From Polynucleobacter wuianus (GTDB taxonomy: Bacteria > Pseudomonadota > Gammaproteobacteria > Burkholderiales > Burkholderiaceae), in the NCBI RefSeq assembly GCF_001659725.1, contig NZ_CP015922.1, positions 248,001-312,000 on the forward strand: 64,000 nucleotides of DNA, in the 5' to 3' direction. The translations under genes and the position numbers were made by a program. Position 1 is the first letter of the stretch, and each line of letters begins with the position of its first letter. This document shows, in pieces, positions 8,387-17,856 of this stretch. The notes under the pieces were generated by a model. It saw only the letters and a list, made by a program, of their open reading frames with translations. It had not been told where the DNA came from and did not search any database.

Positions 8387-9448
8387 ATGATCTTAGTAAC
8401 AGGTGGAGCAGGATTTATCGGTGCAAACTTCGTTTTGGGTTGGCTTTCCTCTTCCGAGGCTGAGGGTGTTATTAATTTAGACAAATTAACTTACGCCGGT
8501 AATCTTGCCAACTTGCAAAGCCTAAAAGTAGATCCGAGGCACATGCTTGTTCATGGAGATATAGGCGATAAAGGATTGGTTAGTAACTTATTATCTAAAT
8601 ATCGTCCACGCGCTATAGTAAATTTTGCCGCAGAAAGTCACGTAGATCGTTCCATTCATGGTCCAGCAGAGTTTATTCAAACAAACATTATTGGAACTTT
8701 TAATTTATTGGAATGTGCGCGAGAGTATTGGGCATCCTTGCGGGATTCTGAAAAAGAGGAGTTTCGGTTTCATCATGTTTCCACTGATGAGGTCTATGGT
8801 TCACTAGCACCCTCTGATCCCGCTTTTAAAGAAAGCAATCCCTATGAACCCAATAGCCCCTATTCCGCATCAAAGGCTGCATCAGATCATTTAGTACGCG
8901 CTTGGTTTCATACCTATGGCTTCCCGGTAGTGACAACCAATTGCTCAAACAATTATGGTCCTTATCATTTCCCAGAAAAGCTGATTCCTTTAGTGATCTT
9001 GAATGCATTGAATGGTAAGCCTTTGCCTATCTATGGAGACGGGCAGCAGATTCGAGATTGGTTATTTGTTGGCGACCATTGCTCTGCGATTCGCGAAGTA
9101 TTGGCCAAAGGAAGATTGGGTGAAACCTATAACATTGGTGGCTGGAATGAAAAAGCCAATCTAGAGGTAGTCAATGCAATCTGTGCAATTTTGGATGAGT
9201 TAAAACCTCGTGCTGATGGTAAGTCGTATGCTGACCAAATTACGTTTGTAAAAGATCGTCCTGGTCATGATCGTCGCTATGCTATTGATGCTAGCAAGAT
9301 TGAAGAAGAATTAGGCTGGCGTCCTGCCGAAACATTTGATACCGGTATTCGTAAAACGGTCCAGTGGTATTTAGATAATCCAGATTGGGTTCAAGGTGTA
9401 GTAACAGGCTCTTATCGGGACTGGCTTGAGAAGCAGTATCACAACTAA
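8387..9448 (+). CDS. rfbB: dTDP-glucose 4,6-dehydratase
   Basis: Converts dTDP-glucose to dTDP-4-keto-6-deoxyglucose, the branch-point intermediate for dTDP-rhamnose and, with RffA at 58947, for dTDP-Fuc4N. The 353-residue extended SDR protein has the NAD motif TGGAGFIG (residues 5-12), DKLTYAGNLANL (32-43), the catalytic TDE (133-135) and YSASK (159-163). It is the first gene of an rfbBDAC set reading in one direction with short gaps. Confidence 0.97.
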   Translation: MILVTGGAGFIGANFVLGWLSSSEAEGVINLDKLTYAGNLANLQSLKVDPRHMLVHGDIGDKGLVSNLLSKYRPRAIVNFAAESHVDRSIHGPAEFIQTNIIGTFNLLECAREYWASLRDSEKEEFRFHHVSTDEVYGSLAPSDPAFKESNPYEPNSPYSASKAASDHLVRAWFHTYGFPVVTTNCSNNYGPYHFPEKLIPLVILNALNGKPLPIYGDGQQIRDWLFVGDHCSAIREVLAKGRLGETYNIGGWNEKANLEVVNAICAILDELKPRADGKSYADQITFVKDRPGHDRRYAIDASKIEEELGWRPAETFDTGIRKTVQWYLDNPDWVQGVVTGSYRDWLEKQYHN

Positions 9449-9460
9449 TCTTATTGACTT

Positions 9461-10408
9461 ATGGATATCCTTGTTTTTGGAAAAGATGGTCAACTAGGAA
9501 GAGCTTTTCAGGGGCAGTTGAACAATTCATCATTCCAAGCGGGTGGCAATGTTCTTTTCGTTGGTCGAGGTGAATGTGATCTCAGTGACTTAAGCCAAGT
9601 TAACGATATATTGATTAATATTAAGCCTCAGCTGATTATTAATGCGGCTGCCTATACTGCTGTAGATAAGGCTGAAACCGAGTCAGAATTGGCATTTGCG
9701 ATTAACGCAAGCGCTCCAGAAGTAATGGCCAAATATGCTGCGGAACATGATGCAACGTTGCTCCATTTTTCTACTGACTATGTATTTGATGGGTCTAAGA
9801 AGGGTGCATATTCAGAGCTAGATAAGACGAATCCATTAAGTATTTATGGAAAATCCAAAGAAGCTGGAGAGCAGGCAATATTCAAAGCTTTTGCTAGCAA
9901 TAGTAATAGTAATGGCAAGTATGCGGTTCTGAGGACTAGCTGGGTTTATGGTGATGGCCGCAATTTCATTAAAACCATTTTGCGATTGGCAAAAGAGCGC
10001 TCAGCTCTTCAGGTGATTCAGGATCAATACGGTGTGCCTACTAGCGCTTCTTGGCTTGCAGAGCTCGGGATTCATTTGGTATTTGATGAGGGTCAACTAA
10101 GACCATTCGCCTCAGGTATTTATCATGCAGTTCCTCAAGGAGAAACAAACTGGCATGGCTTAGCCTGTCTAGCTGTGCAGGCTGCCTTAGATGCAGGCCA
10201 AAAGTTGCCAACTTCTCTCGCTACCATTATCCCCATTCCAGCATCGGAGTACCCTCTACCAGCCCCGAGGCCGATGAATTCTCGCCTTTCCACTCAAAAG
10301 CTCCAACTTGAGCTAAAGCGCTTGGGTCTTGTGTCAAAATTACCCCATTGGGATACATCATGGAATGAGCAAGTAATTACATACGTTAATCAATTAACTC
10401 AGAATTAA
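9461..10408 (+). CDS. rfbD: dTDP-4-dehydrorhamnose reductase
   Basis: Last step of dTDP-L-rhamnose synthesis, reducing the 4-keto group. The 315-residue SDR protein begins with GKDGQLGRAF, has AAYTAVDKAE and FSTDYVFDG, and the catalytic YGKSK, as in RfbD/RmlD. A short low-complexity SNSNSNGK stretch in the middle comes from a three-fold AATAGT-like repeat around 9896-9915 and does not break the frame. The gap to rfbB is 12 bases. Confidence 0.96.
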   Translation: MDILVFGKDGQLGRAFQGQLNNSSFQAGGNVLFVGRGECDLSDLSQVNDILINIKPQLIINAAAYTAVDKAETESELAFAINASAPEVMAKYAAEHDATLLHFSTDYVFDGSKKGAYSELDKTNPLSIYGKSKEAGEQAIFKAFASNSNSNGKYAVLRTSWVYGDGRNFIKTILRLAKERSALQVIQDQYGVPTSASWLAELGIHLVFDEGQLRPFASGIYHAVPQGETNWHGLACLAVQAALDAGQKLPTSLATIIPIPASEYPLPAPRPMNSRLSTQKLQLELKRLGLVSKLPHWDTSWNEQVITYVNQLTQN

Positions 10409-10441
10409 CGATTTGCTTCATCCTGGCAAATAGGGATAGAG

Positions 10442-11380
10442 ATGGCAAATAGCATTACAAAAAATCGCAAGGGAATTATCTTGGCTGGTGGGTCCGGTAC
10501 TCGCCTATATCCGGTTACTCAAGCTGTTTCTAAGCAGCTCATGCCTGTCTACGATAAGCCGATGGTGTATTACCCGCTGACTACTTTAATGTTGGCAGGC
10601 ATAAGGGACATCTTAGTAATCTCCACTCCACATGACACGCCACGTTTCACAGAGCTGCTAGGTGATGGGTCTCAGTGGGGTCTCAATATTCAATACTGCG
10701 TACAACCTTCGCCAGACGGCCTGGCTCAGGCATTTACTTTAGGAAAAAGCTTTATTAATAACCATCCAAGTGCGTTAGTGCTTGGGGATAATATTTTTTA
10801 TGGAGATCACCTAAAGGGTAATCTAGAGCGGGCTGATGCACATGTAAATGGAGCGACAGTATTTGCCTATCATGTGACTGATCCTGAGCGCTATGGCGTT
10901 GTGGAATTTGATAAAAGCCACAGGGCAATTTCGATTGAAGAAAAGCCAAACGAGCCAAGAAGTAATTATGCAGTGACGGGCCTGTATTTTTATGATAACC
11001 AAGTATGTGATATTGCTAGCTCAATCAAGCCTAGTGCACGTGGTGAGCTAGAAATCACCGATGTTAATCGTATTTATCTAGAAAAAAATCAATTAAGTGT
11101 TGAAATTATGGGCCGTGGTTTCGCTTGGTTGGACACTGGAACGCATGATTCTTTATTGGATGCAGCTGGTTTTATTGCCACTCTACAAAAGCGCCAGGGT
11201 CTTATGGTTGCTTGTCCTGAGGAGATTGCCTATCGTCAGGGTTGGATTAACGCCGAAGCAGTTCAAAAAGTAGCTTCTCAGTTATGTAAAAATAGTTATG
11301 GTCAGTATCTCGAAAAAATTCTGAATGAAATGAAGAGTGGATCACAACCGATCTCCTTATCGCCTAAAAAAGCTAATTAA
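10442..11380 (+). CDS. rfbA: Glucose-1-phosphate thymidylyltransferase
   Basis: Makes dTDP-glucose from dTTP and glucose-1-phosphate, the entry step of the pathway. The 312-residue protein has the nucleotidyltransferase signature LAGGSGTRLYPVT (residues 14-26), then SKQLMPVYDKPM, VLGDNIFYGD and the AWLDTGTHDSL segment. The stop and the rfbC start share one base. The sequence matches RmlA-type rather than UTP-type enzymes. Confidence 0.97.
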   Translation: MANSITKNRKGIILAGGSGTRLYPVTQAVSKQLMPVYDKPMVYYPLTTLMLAGIRDILVISTPHDTPRFTELLGDGSQWGLNIQYCVQPSPDGLAQAFTLGKSFINNHPSALVLGDNIFYGDHLKGNLERADAHVNGATVFAYHVTDPERYGVVEFDKSHRAISIEEKPNEPRSNYAVTGLYFYDNQVCDIASSIKPSARGELEITDVNRIYLEKNQLSVEIMGRGFAWLDTGTHDSLLDAAGFIATLQKRQGLMVACPEEIAYRQGWINAEAVQKVASQLCKNSYGQYLEKILNEMKSGSQPISLSPKKAN

Positions 11381-11955
11381 TGTCAGGTTCAAATCAGCCC
11401 CTTAAGATTGCAGTAACGCCAACCGCTATTGCGGATATTCTTATTATTGAGCCGAGGGTATTTGGTGATGAGCGCGGATGGTTTACTGAGTCATTTAATT
11501 TACAAGAGTTTTCACAGGCGACGGGCCTTAATGTCAACTTTGTCCAAGATAACCACTCTTTTTCACGTCAATCTACATTGCGTGGAATGCATTATCAGTT
11601 GGAGAAAACGCAAGGCAGGTTAGTGCGAGTTGTCTCGGGAAGTGTCTTTGATGTGGCGGTAGACTTACGAAAAGACTCTCAAACTTATAGAAAATGGGTT
11701 GGGGTAGAGTTGAGCGCAGAAAATCATAAGCAAATCTGGATTCCACCGGGTTTTGCCCACGGATTTTTAGTACTTTCGCCAACGGCGGAGTTTTTATATA
11801 AAACTACTGACTACTATCACCCCCAAAGTGAAGTTTGTTTGGCCTGGGATGACCCATCAGTAGGCATTCAATGGCCACTATCGTTAGGAGTAGTGCCCAA
11901 TCTCAATCCTAAAGATTCTGCTGGCCTATCTTGGGATCAAGCCCCTAAGTTTTAA
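11380..11955 (+). CDS. rfbC: dTDP-4-dehydrorhamnose 3,5-epimerase
   Basis: Epimerises dTDP-4-keto-6-deoxyglucose at C3 and C5. The 191-residue cupin-type protein has FVQDNHSFS, the catalytic-His stretch LRGMHYQ (His71), and WIPPGFAHGFLVLS. ATG 11380 overlaps the rfbA stop by one base, and its own stop overlaps the waaC-like start by one base, so rfbA, rfbC and waaC form a translationally coupled chain. Confidence 0.96.
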   Translation: MSGSNQPLKIAVTPTAIADILIIEPRVFGDERGWFTESFNLQEFSQATGLNVNFVQDNHSFSRQSTLRGMHYQLEKTQGRLVRVVSGSVFDVAVDLRKDSQTYRKWVGVELSAENHKQIWIPPGFAHGFLVLSPTAEFLYKTTDYYHPQSEVCLAWDDPSVGIQWPLSLGVVPNLNPKDSAGLSWDQAPKF

Positions 11956-12989
11956 TGGCCAATCAAGACGCATCCCCAAAAATATTATTAGTAAAGTTAT
12001 CCTCTTTGGGGGATGTACTCCATAATCTGCCTATAGTTTGGGATATTCGGGCGCGACTACCTAATGCACAAATTGACTGGGTAGTTGAGGAGGCTTACGT
12101 TCAACTCTTAATGCCACTCCTTAGTCGAGATGGTTTTAAGGGAATAGATCGTATTATTCCCTTTGGATTGCGTCGCTGGAAGAAAGCTTGGTTGATTAAA
12201 AAATCATGGCAAGAATTTTTTGCTTTTAAGGCCGAGCTACAAGAAGTAAGTTATGACATAGTCATTGAAACCCAAGGCTTATTGAAGTCTGCTTTAGTTT
12301 GTTCTCTAGCTAAAAAGAGTTCAAATGCCATAGTGTCAGGGTTTGCTAATGCTACTGAATTTTCTGGATATGAGCCAATAGCCAGAATTTTTTATAACCA
12401 GTTAGTCCAGGTTCCATTTCACTGCCATGCAGTAGATCGTTCACGTTACGTGGCTTGCTCAGCCTTAGATTTGCTGCTGATTAGTAGGGCAGACAAAGTT
12501 CAGTTTTATCCTGTAAGTTATGTTGAGTCTATTATTGATCCGAAATTAGCAGGACTGGAAAAGCCTTATATTCTGTTCTTTCATTCAACTGCGCGCGAAG
12601 CTAAGCGTTGGGCTAATATCAATTGGATCACCCTTGGCAAGAAGCTTTCAGCCCTTGGGTATCAAGTTGTTCTCCCATGGGGAAACTCAGCCGAGGAAAA
12701 GATTAGCAATGAATTGGCAGAGCAAATTCCAGGGTCTTTAGTGCCAAATGCTTTTTCTGTTCAAGAAGCATTTGCCGTGATTGCTAAATCAGCATTGGTG
12801 ATTGGCGTTGATACTGGACTAACTCATTTGTCTGCGGTGTTGAACAAACCCACTATAGAGATTTACTGCGATTCCCCAAGATGGAAGACCGAGGGTTACT
12901 GGTCAGGAAGGATCCGAAATGTTGGGGACATTAAAGAGCCGCCAACAATTGATGAAGTTGCTAAAGCTTCTCTAGATCTACTTACTTGA
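11955..12989 (+). CDS. waaC: Lipopolysaccharide heptosyltransferase I
   Basis: A 344-residue GT9 family transferase, predicted to add the first L,D-heptose to Kdo in the LPS inner core from ADP-heptose. The N-terminal ILLVKLSSLGDVLHNLP (about residues 9-25) is the typical WaaC start, and the C-terminal VIGVDTGLTHLSAVLNKPTI is the GT9 donor-site motif. It is coupled to rfbC by a one-base overlap and is convergent with the TolC-like gene five bases away. WaaC is more likely than WaaF from the SSLGDVLHNLP start, but the choice between the two is not certain. Confidence 0.88.
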   Translation: MANQDASPKILLVKLSSLGDVLHNLPIVWDIRARLPNAQIDWVVEEAYVQLLMPLLSRDGFKGIDRIIPFGLRRWKKAWLIKKSWQEFFAFKAELQEVSYDIVIETQGLLKSALVCSLAKKSSNAIVSGFANATEFSGYEPIARIFYNQLVQVPFHCHAVDRSRYVACSALDLLLISRADKVQFYPVSYVESIIDPKLAGLEKPYILFFHSTAREAKRWANINWITLGKKLSALGYQVVLPWGNSAEEKISNELAEQIPGSLVPNAFSVQEAFAVIAKSALVIGVDTGLTHLSAVLNKPTIEIYCDSPRWKTEGYWSGRIRNVGDIKEPPTIDEVAKASLDLLT

Positions 12990-12994
12990 TTAAA

Positions 12995-14623
12995 TTAACG
13001 CAACAAAGCATTAATTGCAATTAAGTCTTCATCAGTTAGTGCAGCAGCATGCGCCTTGAGTTTGATCGCATTGAGAATAGTGCTGTAACGAGCTTGCTGC
13101 AATTGTGATCTGGTGGTAATGAGGGTGTCGAGCGCAATTAAAACGTCAATATTAATCAGCGTTCCCACTTGGAATCCTAATTTGCTCGACTCCAGTGCTG
13201 AGCTAGATGAGCGCTCTGCTGCCTCATAGGCTTTTACGCTGGCTAAACCACCATAGAATCCCGTAAAGGCAGTGCGTGTGTTTTGAGCAGCAGTACGACG
13301 GGCATTATCGTAGTTAGCTTTAGCTGCATCTAGTAAGGCTGCATTTTGGCGAATAACTGAGCTGTTAAATCCACCCGACACTAGTGGAATGGTCATCAGC
13401 AATGCAACGGTATTATTGTAAACGTTGGTATTGGCAGGAGTGTAACTATTGGGTGTACCGTTTGAGGTGTTAAAGCCCGTTGTACCCACAAGATTCAGCG
13501 AAGGATAATTGAGTGCTTGAGAGGCTCGATAGGTACTCTCTGCAAGGCTGACAGTCAATTGTCCTGCAAGAACGTTAAAGTTCGCAGCTTCTGCTTGATT
13601 TATCCAATCATCTAAAGTTTGGCCTGGCGGCAATTGAGGGTTCACGCTTTCCGCAATCGGAATTCCTTTAGCATCTTTACTCTTTGAGCGTGGATCTTTT
13701 AAGACACCATCAATTTTGGCTTCTTTGACGAGTGGTCTTAGTGGGCCAACAGGTCGACCCACAAGTTGCTCTAACACTCCTCGCTTGACCACTAAGTCTG
13801 CTTGGGCACCTATTTCTTGTGAGTTCGCCAAATCCAGTGCAGCTTGTGCTGTATTGACATCAACAATCGTAGCCAACCCAGCATCAAACTTAGCCTGTGC
13901 AATTTCTAGTTGCTGCTTAATCAGACCTTTTTTGTTTCGATAAAGCTCAACATTATCTTGGCTGGTAAGAGCGTCAAAATAGGCTTGTGAGACGCGAATA
14001 ATTAAATCCTGTTGCGCTAAATAAAAGCGCATATCTGCAATCTTGGTATTGAGGTCACCTTGCTTGAAAGCCTCGAGAGCACCTAAATTAAAAACAGGCT
14101 GCGTCAGTGTGACGGTGTAGCTCTTTTGGTCAAAGACTCGAGAGTTTCCGGGGCCTGCAGCAACTACTGTAGTTCCCTGGCCGTGTTGGTAGTAGCGCGT
14201 TCCGCCAGGAGTGGCATTAGCTTGCGGGAGCAATAAAGAAAGGCCTTGCCAATAAAGCTCTTTACTTGCCTGGTAATTGAAGCGGGCGGCATTTAAGACG
14301 GGGTCGCTAAAGGCAGCTTCTTGGTAGAGCTGAATCAAGTCTGTTAATTGCCCTTTTTGGTCATTAGCACTATTAACGCTAGAGGGCGCAGATGAGCTTG
14401 GTAAAGCAGTCTTGCTTGGCAGCGGGGCAATTTGAGGAGGTTGCTCTAGGCCAAGTAATGAAGATGGGCTGATGGTGGTCGGTAAAGCTGATTTTGCCGC
14501 GGCATTAGGGCTTTGAGCAAAAGCAGTCGTATTCCAAGAATTCAGCCCGAGCGCCTGGGCCAAGACTAAACCGAGGACGGTCAATCTAGAGAGGTGAAAG
14601 CGGGCTGGGTTCATCAAATTCAT
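12995..14623 (-). CDS. TolC family outer-membrane efflux protein
   Basis: A 542-residue outer-membrane channel component of a type I secretion or efflux system. An N-terminal signal peptide ends near residue 36 (TTAFA followed by Q). Then comes a Ser/Pro-rich linker of roughly 60 residues, longer than in E. coli TolC, before the helical repeats. Features include LYQEAAFSDPVLNAARF, AQAKFDAGLATIVDVNTAQAAL and the matching second-half segment LGFQVGTLINIDVLIALD, the duplicated TolC-type motif. No adaptor or ATPase gene is adjacent, so the partner system is unknown. Divergent from uppP. Confidence 0.9.
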   Translation of the reverse strand: MNLMNPARFHLSRLTVLGLVLAQALGLNSWNTTAFAQSPNAAAKSALPTTISPSSLLGLEQPPQIAPLPSKTALPSSSAPSSVNSANDQKGQLTDLIQLYQEAAFSDPVLNAARFNYQASKELYWQGLSLLLPQANATPGGTRYYQHGQGTTVVAAGPGNSRVFDQKSYTVTLTQPVFNLGALEAFKQGDLNTKIADMRFYLAQQDLIIRVSQAYFDALTSQDNVELYRNKKGLIKQQLEIAQAKFDAGLATIVDVNTAQAALDLANSQEIGAQADLVVKRGVLEQLVGRPVGPLRPLVKEAKIDGVLKDPRSKSKDAKGIPIAESVNPQLPPGQTLDDWINQAEAANFNVLAGQLTVSLAESTYRASQALNYPSLNLVGTTGFNTSNGTPNSYTPANTNVYNNTVALLMTIPLVSGGFNSSVIRQNAALLDAAKANYDNARRTAAQNTRTAFTGFYGGLASVKAYEAAERSSSSALESSKLGFQVGTLINIDVLIALDTLITTRSQLQQARYSTILNAIKLKAHAAALTDEDLIAINALLR

Positions 14624-14730
14624 CTAATTTAAGGTGCATGAAGTTTAAGGCTAAATGGGTTTAGATGGGTATTTAGGCTCAATTTTGCCAAATAAGCTCG
14701 GTAATTTCAGATGCCTATAAAATTTGCCCC

Positions 14731-15576
14731 ATGGATCTAATATTGTTACTAAAAGTAGTTATTCTCGGGGTAGTAGAGGGCTTCACAGAGTTTTTGCCTA
14801 TTTCCAGTACGGGGCACCTTATTTTGGTTGGCGATTTGCTGGATTTTAATGATGAGCGAGGCAAAGCCTTTGAAGTCATTATTCAGTTTGGCGCTATTTT
14901 GGCTGTCTGCTGGGAGTTCCGAGAAAAGCTCCTTAAGGTAGTACTTTCTGCAGCGAAGAGCGCTAGCTCCCGTCGTTTCATTTTGAATCTGTTAATCGCT
15001 TCGGCCCCTGCTATGGGATTGGGTTTTGTGTTTGGCAAACATATTAAGGCGGTGCTGTTTTCACCAATTCCAGTTGCTACTGCCTTTATCGTTGGTGCGT
15101 TCATAATTTTTTGGGCCGAGCGACGTCAAGAAAAGACCAGCACCATTAGTAGTCGGATCCATACAGTGGATGACCTTTCATATTTAGATGCCTTGAAAGT
15201 AGGCATTGCTCAATGTGCTGCATTAATTCCCGGCACCTCTCGTTCAGGCGCGACAATTATTGGTGGTATGTTGTTTGGTTTGCCCCGTGCTGTAGCTACT
15301 GAGTTTTCATTCTTTCTGGCGATTCCAGTCATTGGCGGCGCAACTGCCTATGAGTTATTAAAGCTTTGGAAAAATCCGATCCCAATCTCTGGAGAATTTA
15401 GCGTTGCTATTGCGATTGGTTTTGTAGCTGCCTTTATTTCAGCCTTTGTTTGTGTGCGCTGGTTAATTCATTATGTGGCGCACCATAATTTTATTCCTTT
15501 TGCTTGGTACCGAATCGTGTTTGGATTGCTGGTTCTTATAACTTCGTATAGCGGCTTGATCGCCTGGTCACATTAA
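14731..15576 (+). CDS. uppP: Undecaprenyl-diphosphatase
   Basis: Integral membrane phosphatase (BacA/UppP family) that recycles undecaprenyl pyrophosphate to the monophosphate carrier for peptidoglycan and O-antigen synthesis. The 281-residue protein has both active-site signatures: EGFTEFLPISSTGHL at residues 16-30 and PGTSRSGATI at 167-176, with about eight hydrophobic spans. It lies near many lipid-carrier-dependent glycan genes, though it is a housekeeping enzyme. Confidence 0.97.
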   Translation: MDLILLLKVVILGVVEGFTEFLPISSTGHLILVGDLLDFNDERGKAFEVIIQFGAILAVCWEFREKLLKVVLSAAKSASSRRFILNLLIASAPAMGLGFVFGKHIKAVLFSPIPVATAFIVGAFIIFWAERRQEKTSTISSRIHTVDDLSYLDALKVGIAQCAALIPGTSRSGATIIGGMLFGLPRAVATEFSFFLAIPVIGGATAYELLKLWKNPIPISGEFSVAIAIGFVAAFISAFVCVRWLIHYVAHHNFIPFAWYRIVFGLLVLITSYSGLIAWSH

Positions 15577-15596
15577 TCATTCAAGGATATAGAGAG

Positions 15597-16061
15597 TTGA
15601 GTATGGATGTATCAATAGACGCAATTACGAACAATATTCAATTGGCTTTAGCACCAGTGTTCTTATTGACTGCTGTCGCAACCCTAATTAATGCTATCTC
15701 TGGTCGTTTGGCGAGAACGGTTGATCGGATGCGCGCAATTCAGAATGCATTGTTCGAAGGCAAAATTAAAGATGAAGAAGCTCTTAGGCATATGGAGATC
15801 GAAGCCAATGAAGCTAAGATCCGCGGCCGTCTTTGCACTGCCGCCATCTTTTTTGATGTTCTCAGTGGCGTATTCATCTCATTAACTGTCCTTGAGTTGT
15901 TCTTCTTTCAGGCGGGAGCAGTTCGTTCATTGCAAACTTCCTATGTAATTTGGACCTTCGTTCTAGGTCTGATATCCTTCATGACATCACTATCGATTGT
16001 TTTAGCTGAAGTCGTTTATGCCTATAGATCGGCTGGCTGGCGAGCCCCAAGAAACTATTAA
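15597..16061 (+). CDS. DUF2721 domain-containing membrane protein
   Basis: A 154-residue protein with three predicted membrane segments: one near the N-terminus (LALAPVFLLTAVATLINAI) and two in the second half (IFFDVLSGVFISLTVLELFF and VIWTFVLGLISFMTSLSIVL). A conserved GRLARTVDR stretch follows the first span, as in DUF2721 proteins. TTG 15597 or ATG 15603 could be the start; the two differ by only two residues. Function is unknown for the family. It lies 20 bases after uppP and 21 before uxs on the same strand. Confidence 0.8.
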   Translation: MSMDVSIDAITNNIQLALAPVFLLTAVATLINAISGRLARTVDRMRAIQNALFEGKIKDEEALRHMEIEANEAKIRGRLCTAAIFFDVLSGVFISLTVLELFFFQAGAVRSLQTSYVIWTFVLGLISFMTSLSIVLAEVVYAYRSAGWRAPRNY

Positions 16062-16082
16062 TACATCTTTGAATATAAATAT

Positions 16083-17018
16083 ATGAACAAAATTCTCATT
16101 ACAGGCGGTGCCGGTTTTTTGGGTTCACATCTTACCGAAAAGTTACTCAAAGAAGGCAACGATGTATTAGTGGTGGATAATTATTTCACTGGATCTAAAG
16201 TCAATTTGGCACATTTGTTGCCTAATCCTAATCTAGAGCTGATGCGTCACGATGTGACTTTTCCGCTCTATGTAGAGACCAATCAAATCTACAACTTGGC
16301 ATGCCCTGCATCACCTGTGCATTATCAGTACGACCCAGTGCAAACAACCAAGACAAGTGTGCATGGTGCCATCAATATGCTCGGCTTAGCTAAAAGAACG
16401 CGGGCGCGTATCTTGCAAGCTTCAACCAGTGAGGTCTATGGTGACCCAGAGGTGCACCCTCAGCCAGAGGAGTATTGGGGCAGGGTTAATCCAATTGGTA
16501 TTCGCTCTTGCTATGACGAAGGTAAGCGCTGTGCTGAAACTTTGTTCTTTGATTACAACCGTCAACACAATTTAGATATAAAAGTCGTTCGTATCTTTAA
16601 CACCTATGGTCCTCGCATGCATCCTTATGATGGTCGTGTGGTGAGTAACTTTATCGTTCAGGCCTTACAAGGTAAAGACATCACGATTTATGGTGATGGC
16701 CAGCAAACCAGAAGTTTTTGCTATGTGGATGATTTGATCGATGCCATGGTGAAGATGATGAATTCAGAACAAGGTTTTACTGGACCAGTAAACATCGGCA
16801 ACCCGGGTGAGTTCACGATGCTACAGTTGGCTGAAACTGTTCTCAAGCTGTCTGGTAGTAAATCGAAGATTATCTATCAACCACTACCTTCTGATGATCC
16901 TAAGCAGCGTCAGCCCAATATTGAATTAGCAAAAGCCAAGCTTGGTTGGCAGCCAAAGGTCAATCTTGAGGATGGCCTCAAAGAGACCATTGCCTATTTT
17001 AAAAAGGTTGTGGGTTAA
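16083..17018 (+). CDS. uxs: UDP-glucuronate decarboxylase (UDP-xylose synthase)
   Basis: A 311-residue extended SDR enzyme that decarboxylates UDP-glucuronate to UDP-xylose. It has TGGAGFLGSHL (residues 7-17), DNYFTGSKVNL, the STSEVYGDP motif (114-122) with the catalytic Ser/Glu, and SCYDEGKR with the YxxxK pair (144-148). SEVYGDPxxHPQ and GRVNPIGIRSCYDEGKR are very specific to UXS. UDP-GlcA would have to come from a Ugd elsewhere. It suggests xylose, or a derivative, in a surface glycan of this organism. Confidence 0.93.
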   Translation: MNKILITGGAGFLGSHLTEKLLKEGNDVLVVDNYFTGSKVNLAHLLPNPNLELMRHDVTFPLYVETNQIYNLACPASPVHYQYDPVQTTKTSVHGAINMLGLAKRTRARILQASTSEVYGDPEVHPQPEEYWGRVNPIGIRSCYDEGKRCAETLFFDYNRQHNLDIKVVRIFNTYGPRMHPYDGRVVSNFIVQALQGKDITIYGDGQQTRSFCYVDDLIDAMVKMMNSEQGFTGPVNIGNPGEFTMLQLAETVLKLSGSKSKIIYQPLPSDDPKQRQPNIELAKAKLGWQPKVNLEDGLKETIAYFKKVVG

Positions 17019-17019
17019 G

Positions 17020-17835
17020 TTGACCCAACAAGCGGAGAATAAAGAGGCAAAGCGATTTGAGCGCATTCGCTCATTTGTATTAAGGGCCGGAAGAACTACT
17101 GCAGGTCAGCAGCGCGCAATCGATGATTTAGGGCCACGCTTTCTGATTCCTTATCAAGAAAAGACGCTTGATTTAGTAAGTACATTTTCTGGATCTACAA
17201 AGTCCAAGATTCTGGAGATTGGTTTTGGTATGGGGGAGACCACCGCCAAAATCGCTTCTTTACGAAATGAAGATGACTTTCTGGCGATTGAAGTTCACCC
17301 TCCTGGGGTGGGGGCGCTTTTAAAGTTGATTGGCGAAAATAATCTCACCAATCTACGTCTCATTCGCCATGATGCAGTTGAGGTTCTCGAGAATATGATC
17401 GGTCTAAATTCTTTGGATGGCATTCACATTTACTTTGCAGACCCTTGGCACAAGAAGCGTCACCATAAACGCCGCCTTATTCAAGCAGAATTTGTTAGCT
17501 TGTTAGCTTCTCGATTGAAGGTCGGGGCTTATTTACATCTCGCGACTGATTGGCATAACTATGCAGAGCAAATGCTCTTAGTTCTCAATGCAGAACCGAC
17601 CCTTCAAAATACCTCAAGTCAGAAAATCAAGATCGAAACTTTTACTGCTGAAGATATCAATAAGCCAGAGATGGCTGGAAAAGAATTAAATGAATTTAAA
17701 CCCAGTGCCGAGCAATTAAGGATGTTGCACTTGGGTTATGTAGAGCGACCAAGCTATCGCCCAGTGACTAAGTTTGAAAACCGTGGCATTAAGCTAGGCC
17801 ACGGTGTATGGGATTTGGTTTATCTCAAAAAGTAA
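17020..17835 (+). CDS. trmB: tRNA (guanine-N7-)-methyltransferase
   Basis: SAM-dependent methylation of G46 in tRNA. The roughly 271-residue protein has IGFGMGETT (SAM motif I) and YFADPWHKKRHHKRRL, the TrmB-specific motif with the active-site Asp, and ends in the conserved Y(R)PVTKFExRG pattern. The frame is open back to 16942 inside uxs. I place the start at TTG 17020, one base after the uxs stop; TTG 17008 is an alternative. The AAAAAGG at 17001-17007 can serve as the ribosome-binding site. Convergent with gabD. Confidence 0.92.
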   Translation: MTQQAENKEAKRFERIRSFVLRAGRTTAGQQRAIDDLGPRFLIPYQEKTLDLVSTFSGSTKSKILEIGFGMGETTAKIASLRNEDDFLAIEVHPPGVGALLKLIGENNLTNLRLIRHDAVEVLENMIGLNSLDGIHIYFADPWHKKRHHKRRLIQAEFVSLLASRLKVGAYLHLATDWHNYAEQMLLVLNAEPTLQNTSSQKIKIETFTAEDINKPEMAGKELNEFKPSAEQLRMLHLGYVERPSYRPVTKFENRGIKLGHGVWDLVYLKK

Positions 17836-17856
17836 TTATTGAGAACACTTGAAGTA

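Noticed and set aside
9896..9917. AATAGT-type short tandem repeat in rfbD as a phase-variation site
   Set aside because: The repeat unit is six bases, a multiple of three, so length changes would not shift the frame, and only about three copies exist.
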